This document shows, in pieces, positions 1-13,308 of a stretch of 64,000 bases of DNA (positions are counted from its first letter, which is position 1; every line of letters begins with the position of its first letter). The notes under the pieces were generated by a model. That model did not search any database and was not told the origin of the DNA. It saw nothing but the letters and a program-made list of their open reading frames with translations. This stretch comes from Aphrocallistes beatrix (lineage: Eukaryota; Porifera; Hexactinellida; Sceptrulophora; Aphrocallistidae), in contig OY725499.1 of assembly GCA_963281255.1 (NCBI GenBank), forward strand, positions 1-64,000, in the 5' to 3' direction. The position numbers were made by a program, and so were the translations under genes.

Positions 1-3000
1 CCCCCCCCCACAGGGACCAGAAAATGCCTCAGATCACTTTCAATTTCAATTTGTTCCTCACTCAAAAGGCTTCCTTTCACTTTGCTCTTATAACAAGGTT
101 TCCGCCATAAAATGCCTAGCTTCGCTCTCATTTGGCAACATTCCTACCTCAAAATGTCACTGTACCCCCCCCCACAGGGACCAGAAAATGCCTCAGATCA
201 CTTTCAATTTCAATTTGTTCCTCACTCAAAAGGCTTCCTTTCACTTTGCTCTTATAACAAGGTTTCCGCCATAAAATGCCTAGCTTCGCTCTCATTTGGC
301 AACATTCCTACCTCAAAATGTCACTGTACCCCCCCCCACAGGGACCAGAAAATGCCTCAGATCACTTTCAATTTCAATTTGTTCCTCACTCAAAAGGCTT
401 CCTTTCACTTTGCTCTTATAACAAGGTTTCCGCCATAAAATGCCTAGCTTCGCTCTCATTTGGCAACATTCCTACCTCAAAATGTCACTGTACCCCCCCC
501 CACAGGGACCAGAAAATGCCTCAGATCACTTTCAATTTCAATTTGTTCCTCACTCAAAAGGCTTCCTTTCACTTTGCTCTTATAACAAGGTTTCCGCCAT
601 AAAATGCCTAGCTTCGCTCTCATTTGGCAACATTCCTACCTCAAAATGTCACTGTACCCCCCCCCACAGGGACCAGAAAATGCCTCAGATCACTTTCAAT
701 TTCAATTTGTTCCTCACTCAAAAGGCTTCCTTTCACTTTGCTCTTATAACAAGGTTTCCGCCATAAAATGCCTAGCTTCGCTCTCATTTGGCAACATTCC
801 TACCTCAAAATGTCACTGTACCCCCCCCCACAGGGACCAGAAAATGCCTCAGATCACTTTCAATTTCAATTTGTTCCTCACTCAAAAGGCTTCCTTTCAC
901 TTTGCTCTTATAACAAGGTTTCCGCCATAAAATGCCTAGCTTCGCTCTCATTTGGCAACATTCCTACCTCAAAATGTCACTGTACCCCCCCCCACAGGGA
1001 CCAGAAAATGCCTCAGATCACTTTCAATTTCAATTTGTTCCTCACTCAAAAGGCTTCCTTTCACTTTGCTCTTATAACAAGGTTTCCGCCATAAAATGCC
1101 TAGCTTCGCTCTCATTTGGCAACATTCCTACCTCAAAATGTCACTGTACCCCCCCCCACAGGGACCAGAAAATGCCTCAGATCACTTTCAATTTCAATTT
1201 GTTCCTCACTCAAAAGGCTTCCTTTCACTTTGCTCTTATAACAAGGTTTCCGCCATAAAATGCCTAGCTTCGCTCTCATTTGGCAACATTCCTACCTCAA
1301 AATGTCACTGTACCCCCCCCCACAGGGACCAGAAAATGCCTCAGATCACTTTCAATTTCAATTTGTTCCTCACTCAAAAGGCTTCCTTTCACTTTGCTCT
1401 TATAACAAGGTTTCCGCCATAAAATGCCTAGCTTCGCTCTCATTTGGCAACATTCCTACCTCAAAATGTCACTGTACCCCCCCCCACAGGGACCAGAAAA
1501 TGCCTCAGATCACTTTCAATTTCAATTTGTTCCTCACTCAAAAGGCTTCCTTTCACTTTGCTCTTATAACAAGGTTTCCGCCATAAAATGCCTAGCTTCG
1601 CTCTCATTTGGCAACATTCCTACCTCAAAATGTCACTGTACCCCCCCCCACAGGGACCAGAAAATGCCTCAGATCACTTTCAATTTCAATTTGTTCCTCA
1701 CTCAAAAGGCTTCCTTTCACTTTGCTCTTATAACAAGGTTTCCGCCATAAAATGCCTAGCTTCGCTCTCATTTGGCAACATTCCTACCTCAAAATGTCAC
1801 TGTACCCCCCCCCACAGGGACCAGAAAATGCCTCAGATCACTTTCAATTTCAATTTGTTCCTCACTCAAAAGGCTTCCTTTCACTTTGCTCTTATAACAA
1901 GGTTTCCGCCATAAAATGCCTAGCTTCGCTCTCATTTGGCAACATTCCTACCTCAAAATGTCACTGTACCCCCCCCCACAGGGACCAGAAAATGCCTCAG
2001 ATCACTTTCAATTTCAATTTGTTCCTCACTCAAAAGGCTTCCTTTCACTTTGCTCTTATAACAAGGTTTCCGCCATAAAATGCCTAGCTTCGCTCTCATT
2101 TGGCAACATTCCTACCTCAAAATGTCACTGTACCCCCCCCCACAGGGACCAGAAAATGCCTCAGATCACTTTCAATTTCAATTTGTTCCTCACTCAAAAG
2201 GCTTCCTTTCACTTTGCTCTTATAACAAGGTTTCCGCCATAAAATGCCTAGCTTCGCTCTCATTTGGCAACATTCCTACCTCAAAATGTCACTGTACCCC
2301 CCCCCACAGGGACCAGAAAATGCCTCAGATCACTTTCAATTTCAATTTGTTCCTCACTCAAAAGGCTTCCTTTCACTTTGCTCTTATAACAAGGTTTCCG
2401 CCATAAAATGCCTAGCTTCGCTCTCATTTGGCAACATTCCTACCTCAAAATGTCACTGTACCCCCCCCCACAGGGACCAGAAAATGCCTCAGATCACTTT
2501 CAATTTCAATTTGTTCCTCACTCAAAAGGCTTCCTTTCACTTTGCTCTTATAACAAGGTTTCCGCCATAAAATGCCTAGCTTCGCTCTCATTTGGCAACA
2601 TTCCTACCTCAAAATGTCACTGTACCCCCCCCACAGGGACCAGAAAATGCCTCAGATCACTTTCAATTTCAATTTGTTCCTCACTCAAAAGGCTTCCTTT
2701 CACTTTGCTCTTATAACAAGGTTTCCGCCATAAAATGCCTAGCTTCGCTCTCATTTGGCAACATTCCTACCTCAAAATGTCACTGTACCCCCCCCCACAG
2801 GGACCAGAAAATGCCTCAGATCACTTTCAATTTCAATTTGTTCCTCACTCAAAAGGCTTCCTTTCACTTTGCTCTTATAACAAGGTTTCCGCCATAAAAT
2901 GCCTAGCTTCGCTCTCATTTGGCAACATTCCTACCTCAAAATGTCACTGTACCCCCCCCCACAGGGACCAGAAAATGCCTCAGATCACTTTCAATTTCAA

Positions 3001-6000
3001 TTTGTTCCTCACTCAAAAGGCTTCCTTTCACTTTGCTCTTATAACAAGGTTTCCGCCATAAAATGCCTAGCTTCGCTCTCATTTGGCAACATTCCTACCT
3101 CAAAATGTCACTGTACCCCCCCCCACAGGGACCAGAAAATGCCTCAGATCACTTTCAATTTCAATTTGTTCCTCACTCAAAAGGCTTCCTTTCACTTTGC
3201 TCTTATAACAAGGTTTCCGCCATAAAATGCCTAGCTTCGCTCTCATTTGGCAACATTCCTACCTCAAAATGTCACTGTACCCCCCCCCACAGGGACCAGA
3301 AAATGCCTCAGATCACTTTCAATTTCAATTTGTTCCTCACTCAAAAGGCTTCCTTTCACTTTGCTCTTATAACAAGGTTTCCGCCATAAAATGCCTAGCT
3401 TCGCTCTCATTTGGCAACATTCCTACCTCAAAATGTCACTGTACCCCCCCCCACAGGGACCAGAAAATGCCTCAGATCACTTTCAATTTCAATTTGTTCC
3501 TCACTCAAAAGGCTTCCTTTCACTTTGCTCTTATAACAAGGTTTCCGCCATAAAATGCCTAGCTTCGCTCTCATTTGGCAACATTCCTACCTCAAAATGT
3601 CACTGTACCCCCCCCCACAGGGACCAGAAAATGCCTCAGATCACTTTCAATTTCAATTTGTTCCTCACTCAAAAGGCTTCCTTTCACTTTGCTCTTATAA
3701 CAAGGTTTCCGCCATAAAATGCCTAGCTTCGCTCTCATTTGGCAACATTCCTACCTCAAAATGTCACTGTACCCCCCCCCACAGGGACCAGAAAATGCCT
3801 CAGATCACTTTCAATTTCAATTTGTTCCTCACTCAAAAGGCTTCCTTTCACTTTGCTCTTATAACAAGGTTTCCGCCATAAAATGCCTAGCTTCGCTCTC
3901 ATTTGGCAACATTCCTACCTCAAAATGTCACTGTACCCCCCCCCACAGGGACCAGAAAATGCCTCAGATCACTTTCAATTTCAATTTGTTCCTCACTCAA
4001 AAGGCTTCCTTTCACTTTGCTCTTATAACAAGGTTTCCGCCATAAAATGCCTAGCTTCGCTCTCATTTGGCAACATTCCTACCTCAAAATGTCACTGTAC
4101 CCCCCCCCACAGGGACCAGAAAATGCCTCAGATCACTTTCAATTTCAATTTGTTCCTCACTCAAAAGGCTTCCTTTCACTTTGCTCTTATAACAAGGTTT
4201 CCGCCATAAAATGCCTAGCTTCGCTCTCATTTGGCAACATTCCTACCTCAAAATGTCACTGTACCCCCCCCCACAGGGACCAGAAAATGCCTCAGATCAC
4301 TTTCAATTTCAATTTGTTCCTCACTCAAAAGGCTTCCTTTCACTTTGCTCTTATAACAAGGTTTCCGCCATAAAATGCCTAGCTTCGCTCTCATTTGGCA
4401 ACATTCCTACCTCAAAATGTCACTGTACCCCCCCCCACAGGGACCAGAAAATGCCTCAGATCACTTTCAATTTCAATTTGTTCCTCACTCAAAAGGCTTC
4501 CTTTCACTTTGCTCTTATAACAAGGTTTCCGCCATAAAATGCCTAGCTTCGCTCTCATTTGGCAACATTCCTACCTCAAAATGTCACTGTACCCCCCCCC
4601 ACAGGGACCAGAAAATGCCTCAGATCACTTTCAATTTCAATTTGTTCCTCACTCAAAAGGCTTCCTTTCACTTTGCTCTTATAACAAGGTTTCCGCCATA
4701 AAATGCCTAGCTTCGCTCTCATTTGGCAACATTCCTACCTCAAAATGTCACTGTACCCCCCCCCACAGGGACCAGAAAATGCCTCAGATCACTTTCAATT
4801 TCAATTTGTTCCTCACTCAAAAGGCTTCCTTTCACTTTGCTCTTATAACAAGGTTTCCGCCATAAAATGCCTAGCTTCGCTCTCATTTGGCAACATTCCT
4901 ACCTCAAAATGTCACTGTACCCCCCCCCACAGGGACCAGAAAATGCCTCAGATCACTTTCAATTTCAATTTGTTCCTCACTCAAAAGGCTTCCTTTCACT
5001 TTGCTCTTATAACAAGGTTTCCGCCATAAAATGCCTAGCTTCGCTCTCATTTGGCAACATTCCTACCTCAAAATGTCACTGTACCCCCCCCCACAGGGAC
5101 CAGAAAATGCCTCAGATCACTTTCAATTTCAATTTGTTCCTCACTCAAAAGGCTTCCTTTCACTTTGCTCTTATAACAAGGTTTCCGCCATAAAATGCCT
5201 AGCTTCGCTCTCATTTGGCAACATTCCTACCTCAAAATGTCACTGTACCCCCCCCCACAGGGACCAGAAAATGCCTCAGATCACTTTCAATTTCAATTTG
5301 TTCCTCACTCAAAAGGCTTCCTTTCACTTTGCTCTTATAACAAGGTTTCCGCCATAAAATGCCTAGCTTCGCTCTCATTTGGCAACATTCCTACCTCAAA
5401 ATGTCACTGTACCCCCCCCCACAGGGACCAGAAAATGCCTCAGATCACTTTCAATTTCAATTTGTTCCTCACTCAAAAGGCTTCCTTTCACTTTGCTCTT
5501 ATAACAAGGTTTCCGCCATAAAATGCCTAGCTTCGCTCTCATTTGGCAACATTCCTACCTCAAAATGTCACTGTACCCCCCCCCACAGGGACCAGAAAAT
5601 GCCTCAGATCACTTTCAATTTCAATTTGTTCCTCACTCAAAAGGCTTCCTTTCACTTTGCTCTTATAACAAGGTTTCCGCCATAAAATGCCTAGCTTCGC
5701 TCTCATTTGGCAACATTCCTACCTCAAAATGTCACTGTACCCCCCCCCACAGGGACCAGAAAATGCCTCAGATCACTTTCAATTTCAATTTGTTCCTCAC
5801 TCAAAAGGCTTCCTTTCACTTTGCTCTTATAACAAGGTTTCCGCCATAAAATGCCTAGCTTCGCTCTCATTTGGCAACATTCCTACCTCAAAATGTCACT
5901 GTACCCCCCCCCACAGGGACCAGAAAATGCCTCAGATCACTTTCAATTTCAATTTGTTCCTCACTCAAAAGGCTTCCTTTCACTTTGCTCTTATAACAAG

Positions 6001-9000
6001 GTTTCCGCCATAAAATGCCTAGCTTCGCTCTCATTTGGCAACATTCCTACCTCAAAATGTCACTGTACCCCCCCCCACAGGGACCAGAAAATGCCTCAGA
6101 TCACTTTCAATTTCAATTTGTTCCTCACTCAAAAGGCTTCCTTTCACTTTGCTCTTATAACAAGGTTTCCGCCATAAAATGCCTAGCTTCGCTCTCATTT
6201 GGCAACATTCCTACCTCAAAATGTCACTGTACCCCCCCCCACAGGGACCAGAAAATGCCTCAGATCACTTTCAATTTCAATTTGTTCCTCACTCAAAAGG
6301 CTTCCTTTCACTTTGCTCTTATAACAAGGTTTCCGCCATAAAATGCCTAGCTTCGCTCTCATTTGGCAACATTCCTACCTCAAAATGTCACTGTACCCCC
6401 CCCCACAGGGACCAGAAAATGCCTCAGATCACTTTCAATTTCAATTTGTTCCTCACTCAAAAGGCTTCCTTTCACTTTGCTCTTATAACAAGGTTTCCGC
6501 CATAAAATGCCTAGCTTCGCTCTCATTTGGCAACATTCCTACCTCAAAATGTCACTGTACCCCCCCCCACAGGGACCAGAAAATGCCTCAGATCACTTTC
6601 AATTTCAATTTGTTCCTCACTCAAAAGGCTTCCTTTCACTTTGCTCTTATAACAAGGTTTCCGCCATAAAATGCCTAGCTTCGCTCTCATTTGGCAACAT
6701 TCCTACCTCAAAATGTCACTGTACCCCCCCCCACAGGGACCAGAAAATGCCTCAGATCACTTTCAATTTCAATTTGTTCCTCACTCAAAAGGCTTCCTTT
6801 CACTTTGCTCTTATAACAAGGTTTCCGCCATAAAATGCCTAGCTTCGCTCTCATTTGGCAACATTCCTACCTCAAAATGTCACTGTACCCCCCCCCACAG
6901 GGACCAGAAAATGCCTCAGATCACTTTCAATTTCAATTTGTTCCTCACTCAAAAGGCTTCCTTTCACTTTGCTCTTATAACAAGGTTTCCGCCATAAAAT
7001 GCCTAGCTTCGCTCTCATTTGGCAACATTCCTACCTCAAAATGTCACTGTACCCCCCCCCACAGGGACCAGAAAATGCCTCAGATCACTTTCAATTTCAA
7101 TTTGTTCCTCACTCAAAAGGCTTCCTTTCACTTTGCTCTTATAACAAGGTTTCCGCCATAAAATGCCTAGCTTCGCTCTCATTTGGCAACATTCCTACCT
7201 CAAAATGTCACTGTACCCCCCCCCACAGGGACCAGAAAATGCCTCAGATCACTTTCAATTTCAATTTGTTCCTCACTCAAAAGGCTTCCTTTCACTTTGC
7301 TCTTATAACAAGGTTTCCGCCATAAAATGCCTAGCTTCGCTCTCATTTGGCAACATTCCTACCTCAAAATGTCACTGTACCCCCCCCCACAGGGACCAGA
7401 AAATGCCTCAGATCACTTTCAATTTCAATTTGTTCCTCACTCAAAAGGCTTCCTTTCACTTTGCTCTTATAACAAGGTTTCCGCCATAAAATGCCTAGCT
7501 TCGCTCTCATTTGGCAACATTCCTACCTCAAAATGTCACTGTACCCCCCCCCACAGGGACCAGAAAATGCCTCAGATCACTTTCAATTTCAATTTGTTCC
7601 TCACTCAAAAGGCTTCCTTTCACTTTGCTCTTATAACAAGGTTTCCGCCATAAAATGCCTAGCTTCGCTCTCATTTGGCAACATTCCTACCTCAAAATGT
7701 CACTGTACCCCCCCCCACAGGGACCAGAAAATGCCTCAGATCACTTTCAATTTCAATTTGTTCCTCACTCAAAAGGCTTCCTTTCACTTTGCTCTTATAA
7801 CAAGGTTTCCGCCATAAAATGCCTAGCTTCGCTCTCATTTGGCAACATTCCTACCTCAAAATGTCACTGTACCCCCCCCCACAGGGACCAGAAAATGCCT
7901 CAGATCACTTTCAATTTCAATTTGTTCCTCACTCAAAAGGCTTCCTTTCACTTTGCTCTTATAACAAGGTTTCCGCCATAAAATGCCTAGCTTCGCTCTC
8001 ATTTGGCAACATTCCTACCTCAAAATGTCACTGTACCCCCCCCCACAGGGACCAGAAAATGCCTCAGATCACTTTCAATTTCAATTTGTTCCTCACTCAA
8101 AAGGCTTCCTTTCACTTTGCTCTTATAACAAGGTTTCCGCCATAAAATGCCTAGCTTCGCTCTCATTTGGCAACATTCCTACCTCAAAATGTCACTGTAC
8201 CCCCCCCCACAGGGACCAGAAAATGCCTCAGATCACTTTCAATTTCAATTTGTTCCTCACTCAAAAGGCTTCCTTTCACTTTGCTCTTATAACAAGGTTT
8301 CCGCCATAAAATGCCTAGCTTCGCTCTCATTTGGCAACATTCCTACCTCAAAATGTCACTGTACCCCCCCCCACAGGGACCAGAAAATGCCTCAGATCAC
8401 TTTCAATTTCAATTTGTTCCTCACTCAAAAGGCTTCCTTTCACTTTGCTCTTATAACAAGGTTTCCGCCATAAAATGCCTAGCTTCGCTCTCATTTGGCA
8501 ACATTCCTACCTCAAAATGTCACTGTACCCCCCCCCACAGGGACCAGAAAATGCCTCAGATCACTTTCAATTTCAATTTGTTCCTCACTCAAAAGGCTTC
8601 CTTTCACTTTGCTCTTATAACAAGGTTTCCGCCATAAAATGCCTAGCTTCGCTCTCATTTGGCAACATTCCTACCTCAAAATGTCACTGTACCCCCCCCC
8701 ACAGGGACCAGAAAATGCCTCAGATCACTTTCAATTTCAATTTGTTCCTCACTCAAAAGGCTTCCTTTCACTTTGCTCTTATAACAAGGTTTCCGCCATA
8801 AAATGCCTAGCTTCGCTCTCATTTGGCAACATTCCTACCTCAAAATGTCACTGTACCCCCCCCCACAGGGACCAGAAAATGCCTCAGATCACTTTCAATT
8901 TCAATTTGTTCCTCACTCAAAAGGCTTCCTTTCACTTTGCTCTTATAACAAGGTTTCCGCCATAAAATGCCTAGCTTCGCTCTCATTTGGCAACATTCCT

Positions 9001-9941
9001 ACCTCAAAATGTCACTGTACCCCCCCCCACAGGGACCAGAAAATGCCTCAGATCACTTTCAATTTCAATTTGTTCCTCACTCAAAAGGCTTCCTTTCACT
9101 TTGCTCTTATAACAAGGTTTCCGCCATAAAATGCCTAGCTTCGCTCTCATTTGGCAACATTCCTACCTCAAAATGTCACTGTACCCCCCCCCACAGGGAC
9201 CAGAAAATGCCTCAGATCACTTTCAATTTCAATTTGTTCCTCACTCAAAAGGCTTCCTTTCACTTTGCTCTTATAACAAGGTTTCCGCCATAAAATGCCT
9301 AGCTTCGCTCTCATTTGGCAACATTCCTACCTCAAAATGTCACTGTACCCCCCCCCACAGGGACCAGAAAATGCCTCAGATCACTTTCAATTTCAATTTG
9401 TTCCTCACTCAAAAGGCTTCCTTTCACTTTGCTCTTATAACAAGGTTTCCGCCATAAAATGCCTAGCTTCGCTCTCATTTGGCAACATTCCTACCTCAAA
9501 ATGTCACTGTACCCCCCCCCACAGGGACCAGAAAATGCCTCAGATCACTTTCAATTTCAATTTGTTCCTCACTCAAAAGGCTTCCTTTCACTTTGCTCTT
9601 ATAACAAGGTTTCCGCCATAAAATGCCTAGCTTCGCTCTCATTTGGCAACATTCCTACCTCAAAATGTCACTGTACCCCCCCCCACAGGGACCAGAAAAT
9701 GCCTCAGATCACTTTCAATTTCAATTTGTTCCTCACTCAAAAGGCTTCCTTTCACTTTGCTCTTATAACAAGGTTTCCGCCATAAAATGCCTAGCTTCGC
9801 TCTCATTTGGCAACATTCCTACCTCAAAATGTCACTGTACCCCCCCCCACAGGGACCAGAAAATGCCTCAGATCACTTTCAATTTCAATTTGTTCCTCAC
9901 TCAAAAGGCTTCCTTTCACTTTGCTCTTATAACAAGGTTTC
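1..9941. repeat. 164-bp tandem satellite array, about 60 copies
   Basis: A 164-bp unit repeats head to tail from the left edge to about 9941, with essentially no differences that I could find except one unit near 2625-2640 that has lost one C from its poly-C tract (163 bp). The unit is not a multiple of three, so every copy shifts frame. The open frames of about 108 codons that recur every 164 bp are a by-product and not genes. Inside the unit, four segments each start with AAAATG or AAAAGG and are about 43, 45, 42 and 34 bp long, so the 164-bp unit looks like a four-part higher-order repeat of a ~41-bp ancestor. The array is cut by the window start, so its true length is unknown. Confidence 0.97.
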
Positions 9942-10085
9942 TTACAGAAAAGGCCTAGCTTCGCTCATGTTCTTATCCATAGTCCTACAATCATTACGGT
10001 ATGAGATACATTCTGTAATGAAATTATTGAGAATTATGACCAATGTTGCTTCAAGTTATTTCATTGTGTATATGAATGCTTAATA
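9942..10085. other. Satellite edge and transition to unique sequence
   Basis: After 9941 the sequence leaves the satellite consensus, but one further diverged monomer-like stretch follows (GAAAAGGCCTAGCTTCGCTC, 9946-9966). The rest is AT-rich and unlike the satellite. No gene is visible. The degraded edge monomer is what unequal exchange predicts at the boundary of a homogenised array. Confidence 0.6.
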
Positions 10086-10095
10086 TCCAAGCGTT

Positions 10096-10650
10096 GATTG
10101 AGATGGATTCTGCAGCTGAATGTGCTGGTGAGACTCCTTCCAGGAGCTACGCGTTTCTTGTACGTCTGTTAGGATCCAAGGGAGAGAAACGCCCGTTTAG
10201 AACTCAGTGGTGTGTGAAGTACCCATGGCTTCACTGCCATCAGAGTTTCAAGCGGTGCTGGCTGGCTCACATTCACGCAACATACTTACACAATATGCAC
10301 TACTCAACGACTGTCAGGCCAGTTAGGTAAGTCAAAGACGACATAACTCACCATCTAGTCAGGACCATCCGGGCGCAAATAATTTAAATCAAAATCCTTT
10401 AAAATACAACTGAACTACTTATGTTGCTAGCTTTACTTTGCTACTCTGACACAAAAGTAGCCTGTTGTTTTTGAATTGAATTATTTCAGGGAGTTTCGTT
10501 GATTTATTTTCCCTAAAATTTACTTTACTGCACGCTGTTCCACATTTAAGACGATTGCAAATGCTATTTGCTATTGCTTATGTTGCCAGGTTAGATCTAC
10601 TTAAATATGTATCGAAATTTTGTAAACTTTCAAGTGATATCGATTATAAC
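10096..10650 (+). pseudogene. Degraded TTF-type zinc-finger / hAT-related fragment, copy 1
   Basis: The frame starting at about 10102 reads MDSAAECAGE and then a stretch with RSYAFLV, GEKRPFRTQWCVKYPWLH. The pattern F-R-x-x-W-C-x-x-Y-P-W-L-H is the start of the TTF-type zinc finger found at the N-terminus of many hAT transposases and of host genes derived from them. The expected cysteine cluster after it is not intact and no transposase body follows. A second copy lies about 930 bp downstream, and the similarity continues well past the coding part (to about 10650). I infer a dead transposon or transposon-derived first exon that was duplicated locally. Confidence 0.45.
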
Positions 10651-11025
10651 AGTAAGACAGAAGTATTTAGAGCTGTTAGCTATCTTATAATTAATTAAAG
10701 TAGAGCCAGCCTCGCAGCGCATGCAAGCGATGCGCACTTGTACGAATTAAATCTCTCAGCTCATTTAGCAGTTTTAACGCTGCTTTTCTTTTCTAATGCT
10801 GGATTTTTTTCGTCGCAAAAGTTTAGAAAATTGGGTGATAAAGAAGTTTGCTATAGCTTGGAACTTAACCTTCACCACATTTATATTTATGATGAATCAA
10901 TTGATTTCATACAAATGCTAGAAATTAATTTAGATCATTTATCCATGGTCCAATCACAGACGATGAAAAATTAACACTATTTTCTGAAGTTATATGTTAT
11001 TATCCATGGTTCAAGAATTATTTAG

Positions 11026-11690
11026 TTAATCGAGATGGATTCTGCAGCTGAATGTGCTGGTGAGACTCAAGGAGAGTATTTCAAGATTCCTGCGAAGCTC
11101 CATCCATCCAGGAGCTACGCGTTTCTTGTGCCTATGTTTGGATTCAAGGGAGAGAAACGTTCGTTTAGAACTGAGTGGTGTGCGAAGTGCCACTGGTTTC
11201 ACTACGATCAGAGTTACACTCGGGGCCGGCTGTTCCGCAAGCCCGCAACATACCGCACAATACATGCTACTCGACAACTGTCAGATCAGTCAGGTTAGTC
11301 AATGACGACATACCTCACCATCTCGTTAAGACCATTCGGCGGCAGATAATTTACATCAAAATCCTTTAAAATACAACTACGTATTTCACTTATGTTACTG
11401 GTTTACTCTGCTCTTATTCCAATTAATTCTTCGTTGTTTTCTTTGTTTCTCTCAATTATTAGATTGATGAAGTGGAAATAGATTTACTCTCCCCTTCTAC
11501 TCTGACACAAAAGTATCGTGTTGTTTTTGAATTCATTCAGGGAGGTTTGTTGATTTATTTTCCCGAAAATTTACTTTAATTAATGCACGCTGTTCTACAT
11601 TTAAGACTATTGCAAATGCTATTTGGTATTGCTTATGTTGCCAGGTTAGATGTCCTCAAATATGTATCGAAATTTATATATTTAACTTGT
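11026..11690 (+). pseudogene. Degraded TTF-type zinc-finger / hAT-related fragment, copy 2
   Basis: This copy matches 10096-10650 but carries about 25 more bases near its start, giving MDSAAECAGETQGEY from 11035 followed by KLHPSRSYAF and GEKRSFRTEWCAKCHWFHYD. That is the TTF-type motif spacing again. The frame runs to 11298 but loses the following zinc-binding cluster. The two copies differ at many sites, so the duplication is not recent. There are no convincing terminal repeats, so the element's real ends are unknown. Confidence 0.45.
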
Positions 11691-11929
11691 TTTATTCGTT
11701 TGAATTAAGACTCATTGTTGTCTACTTTCACAAGATATATTTACACCATAGCTTCGGGATAGGAGGGTTTAACAATCACTAAATATATACTACTTATTCA
11801 CCCTTTCATTTCTGATTCGTTTCTACCCCATATGACTAATTTAATTGTTATTTCTATAAGTATAAGTTACAATAGCATACATCGTAATTAATTATGACAT
11901 CAAACATTAATGTTCACTATTGTAGACTG

Positions 11930-12445
11930 CGGTGTAGCTTTTCCGAGGATATCCTGGAGCTGGAGCTTAGCTTTCCCAGAGATATATGCTGCAGCTGTAA
12001 CGTAGCTTTCTCGATGATATGCTGTAGCTATAACGTAGCTTTCACGGAGATATCCTGCAGCTATAACGTATCTTTCCCGAAGATATGCTGTAGCTGTAAC
12101 GTAGCTTTCCCAGAGATATATGCTGCAGCTGTAACGTAGCTTTCTCGATGATATCCTGTAGCTGTCACGTAGCTGTAACGTAGCTTTCCCGATATGATGT
12201 AGCTGTAACGTAGCTTTCCCGGAGATATCCTGTAGCTGTAATGTAGCTGTAATGTAGCTTTCCCGGAGATATCCTGTAGCTGTAACGTAGCTTTCCTGGA
12301 GATATCCTGTAGCTGTAACGTAGCTTTCCTGGAGATATGCTGTAGCTGTAACGTAGCTGTAACGTTGCTTTCCCGGAGATATGATGTGGTTGTGCTGTAG
12401 ATGTGGTGTTGGTATCCAGTTGCTGTCACGTAGCTAGCTATGATG
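11930..12445. repeat. 33-bp minisatellite
   Basis: About 15 imperfect units combine CTTTCCCGGAGATATCC with TGTAGCTGTAACGTAG. The full unit is 33 bp, and several units are shortened or carry a doubled TGTAGCTGTAA part. Since 33 is a multiple of three, long frames are open through it on both strands, but their translations are simple repeats with no start context or splice pattern that I trust. Confidence 0.85.
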
Positions 12446-12538
12446 AGTTGGAGAGAGAAACCCATCAGATGAGAAGTTTGGAAGAGTGATGGAGAGCGAA
12501 AAGGATCTGTTGAAATTGTTCCAAAATGTGTTCATCAC

Positions 12539-13308
12539 TTGTATATATACTCTACACCGTTCCATGCAGGAGAAGACACCTGTCGCAACCTCCTGTCTAT
12601 TGCAGTTATAATTAGAATTAACTCAGTAGTAAACACTTGTCAGAGGCAACACCTGCTTCAAAGGTGTCCACACTCTAGTCTAGTCGACAGGTGTTTAGTC
12701 TTACAGGTGTCTACTCCAGATAATGATTGGCAGGTGCCTACTGACAGATGCCTACTGCTGTGTGGGACCGGAGGGAGTATATATATACGGGTGAAGAAGC
12801 TGCAGAAATTATATTGCCGGCAATATTCGCTACCTTCTTCAACGCTTCACCTCATCACCCCCGGGGGCATCGCTACACAGCCAACTCTCCAGCAGGTCAG
12901 TATTATCCTACTCTTACACTTTACAAATAGACTTTACAAATAGACCGACCTGATCTTTTCTCTTTTAGAATTCTCACCGCCAGATTCAGGCTGAAGGACT
13001 ACCAGATCTTCTGACTGATGGACTATCAGATCTTCTGACTGAGGGACTTCCAGATCTTCTGACTGAGGGACTTCCAGATCTTCTGACTGAGGGACTTCCA
13101 GATCTTCTGACTGAGGGACTACCAGATCTTCTGACTGAGGGACTACCAGATCTTCAGACTGAGGGACTTCCAAACTGCCAGACCGTCGAGCTAAGGTATG
13201 TGTCAAATCTTAACGCCATCACTCACTTCTTTCCCATTTTCAAACTAATCAACTCTCCTTCTTTCTAGGTGTGAGATGTCTCTAGCCTCATTCCTCACTC
13301 ATCGCTAA
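12539..13308 (+). CDS. Possible three-exon gene encoding LPDLLTEG repeats (weak)
   Basis: Candidate exons are 12539-12895, 12969-13195 and 13269-13308. Donors are CAG|GTCAGT and AAG|GTATGT, and acceptors are TTTTAG and TTTCTAG. Joined, they keep one frame and give about 207 residues. Exon 2 is eight near-identical 8-residue units (GLPDLLTE), encoded by a 24-bp minisatellite at about 12990-13175. The first exon has no recognisable domain and its start is uncertain. For it: four good splice sites and matching phases around a repeat whose length is a multiple of three. Against it: no homology that I recognise, and repeat-rich surroundings. I give no function. Confidence 0.28.
12990..13178. repeat. 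24-bp minisatellite
   Basis: About eight units of GACTGAGGGACTTCCAGATC plus TTCT, 24 bp each, with few differences. It encodes GLPDLLTE on the plus strand and VPQSEDLE on the minus strand without stops. It forms most of exon 2 of the weak gene candidate at 12539-13308. Confidence 0.9.

Noticed and set aside
1-9941. CRISPR array
   Set aside because: Units are contiguous and identical, with no unique spacers, and the genome is eukaryotic.
112-10083. About 60 overlapping frames of ~108 codons starting MPSFALIWQH
   Set aside because: They repeat every 164 bp because the satellite unit happens to be open over two copies. The unit is not a multiple of three and there is no coding signature.
12061-12465. 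134-codon minus-strand frame with SYRISPGKLRYSY repeats
   Set aside because: It follows from the 33-bp minisatellite period. No start context, splice signals or conserved domain.
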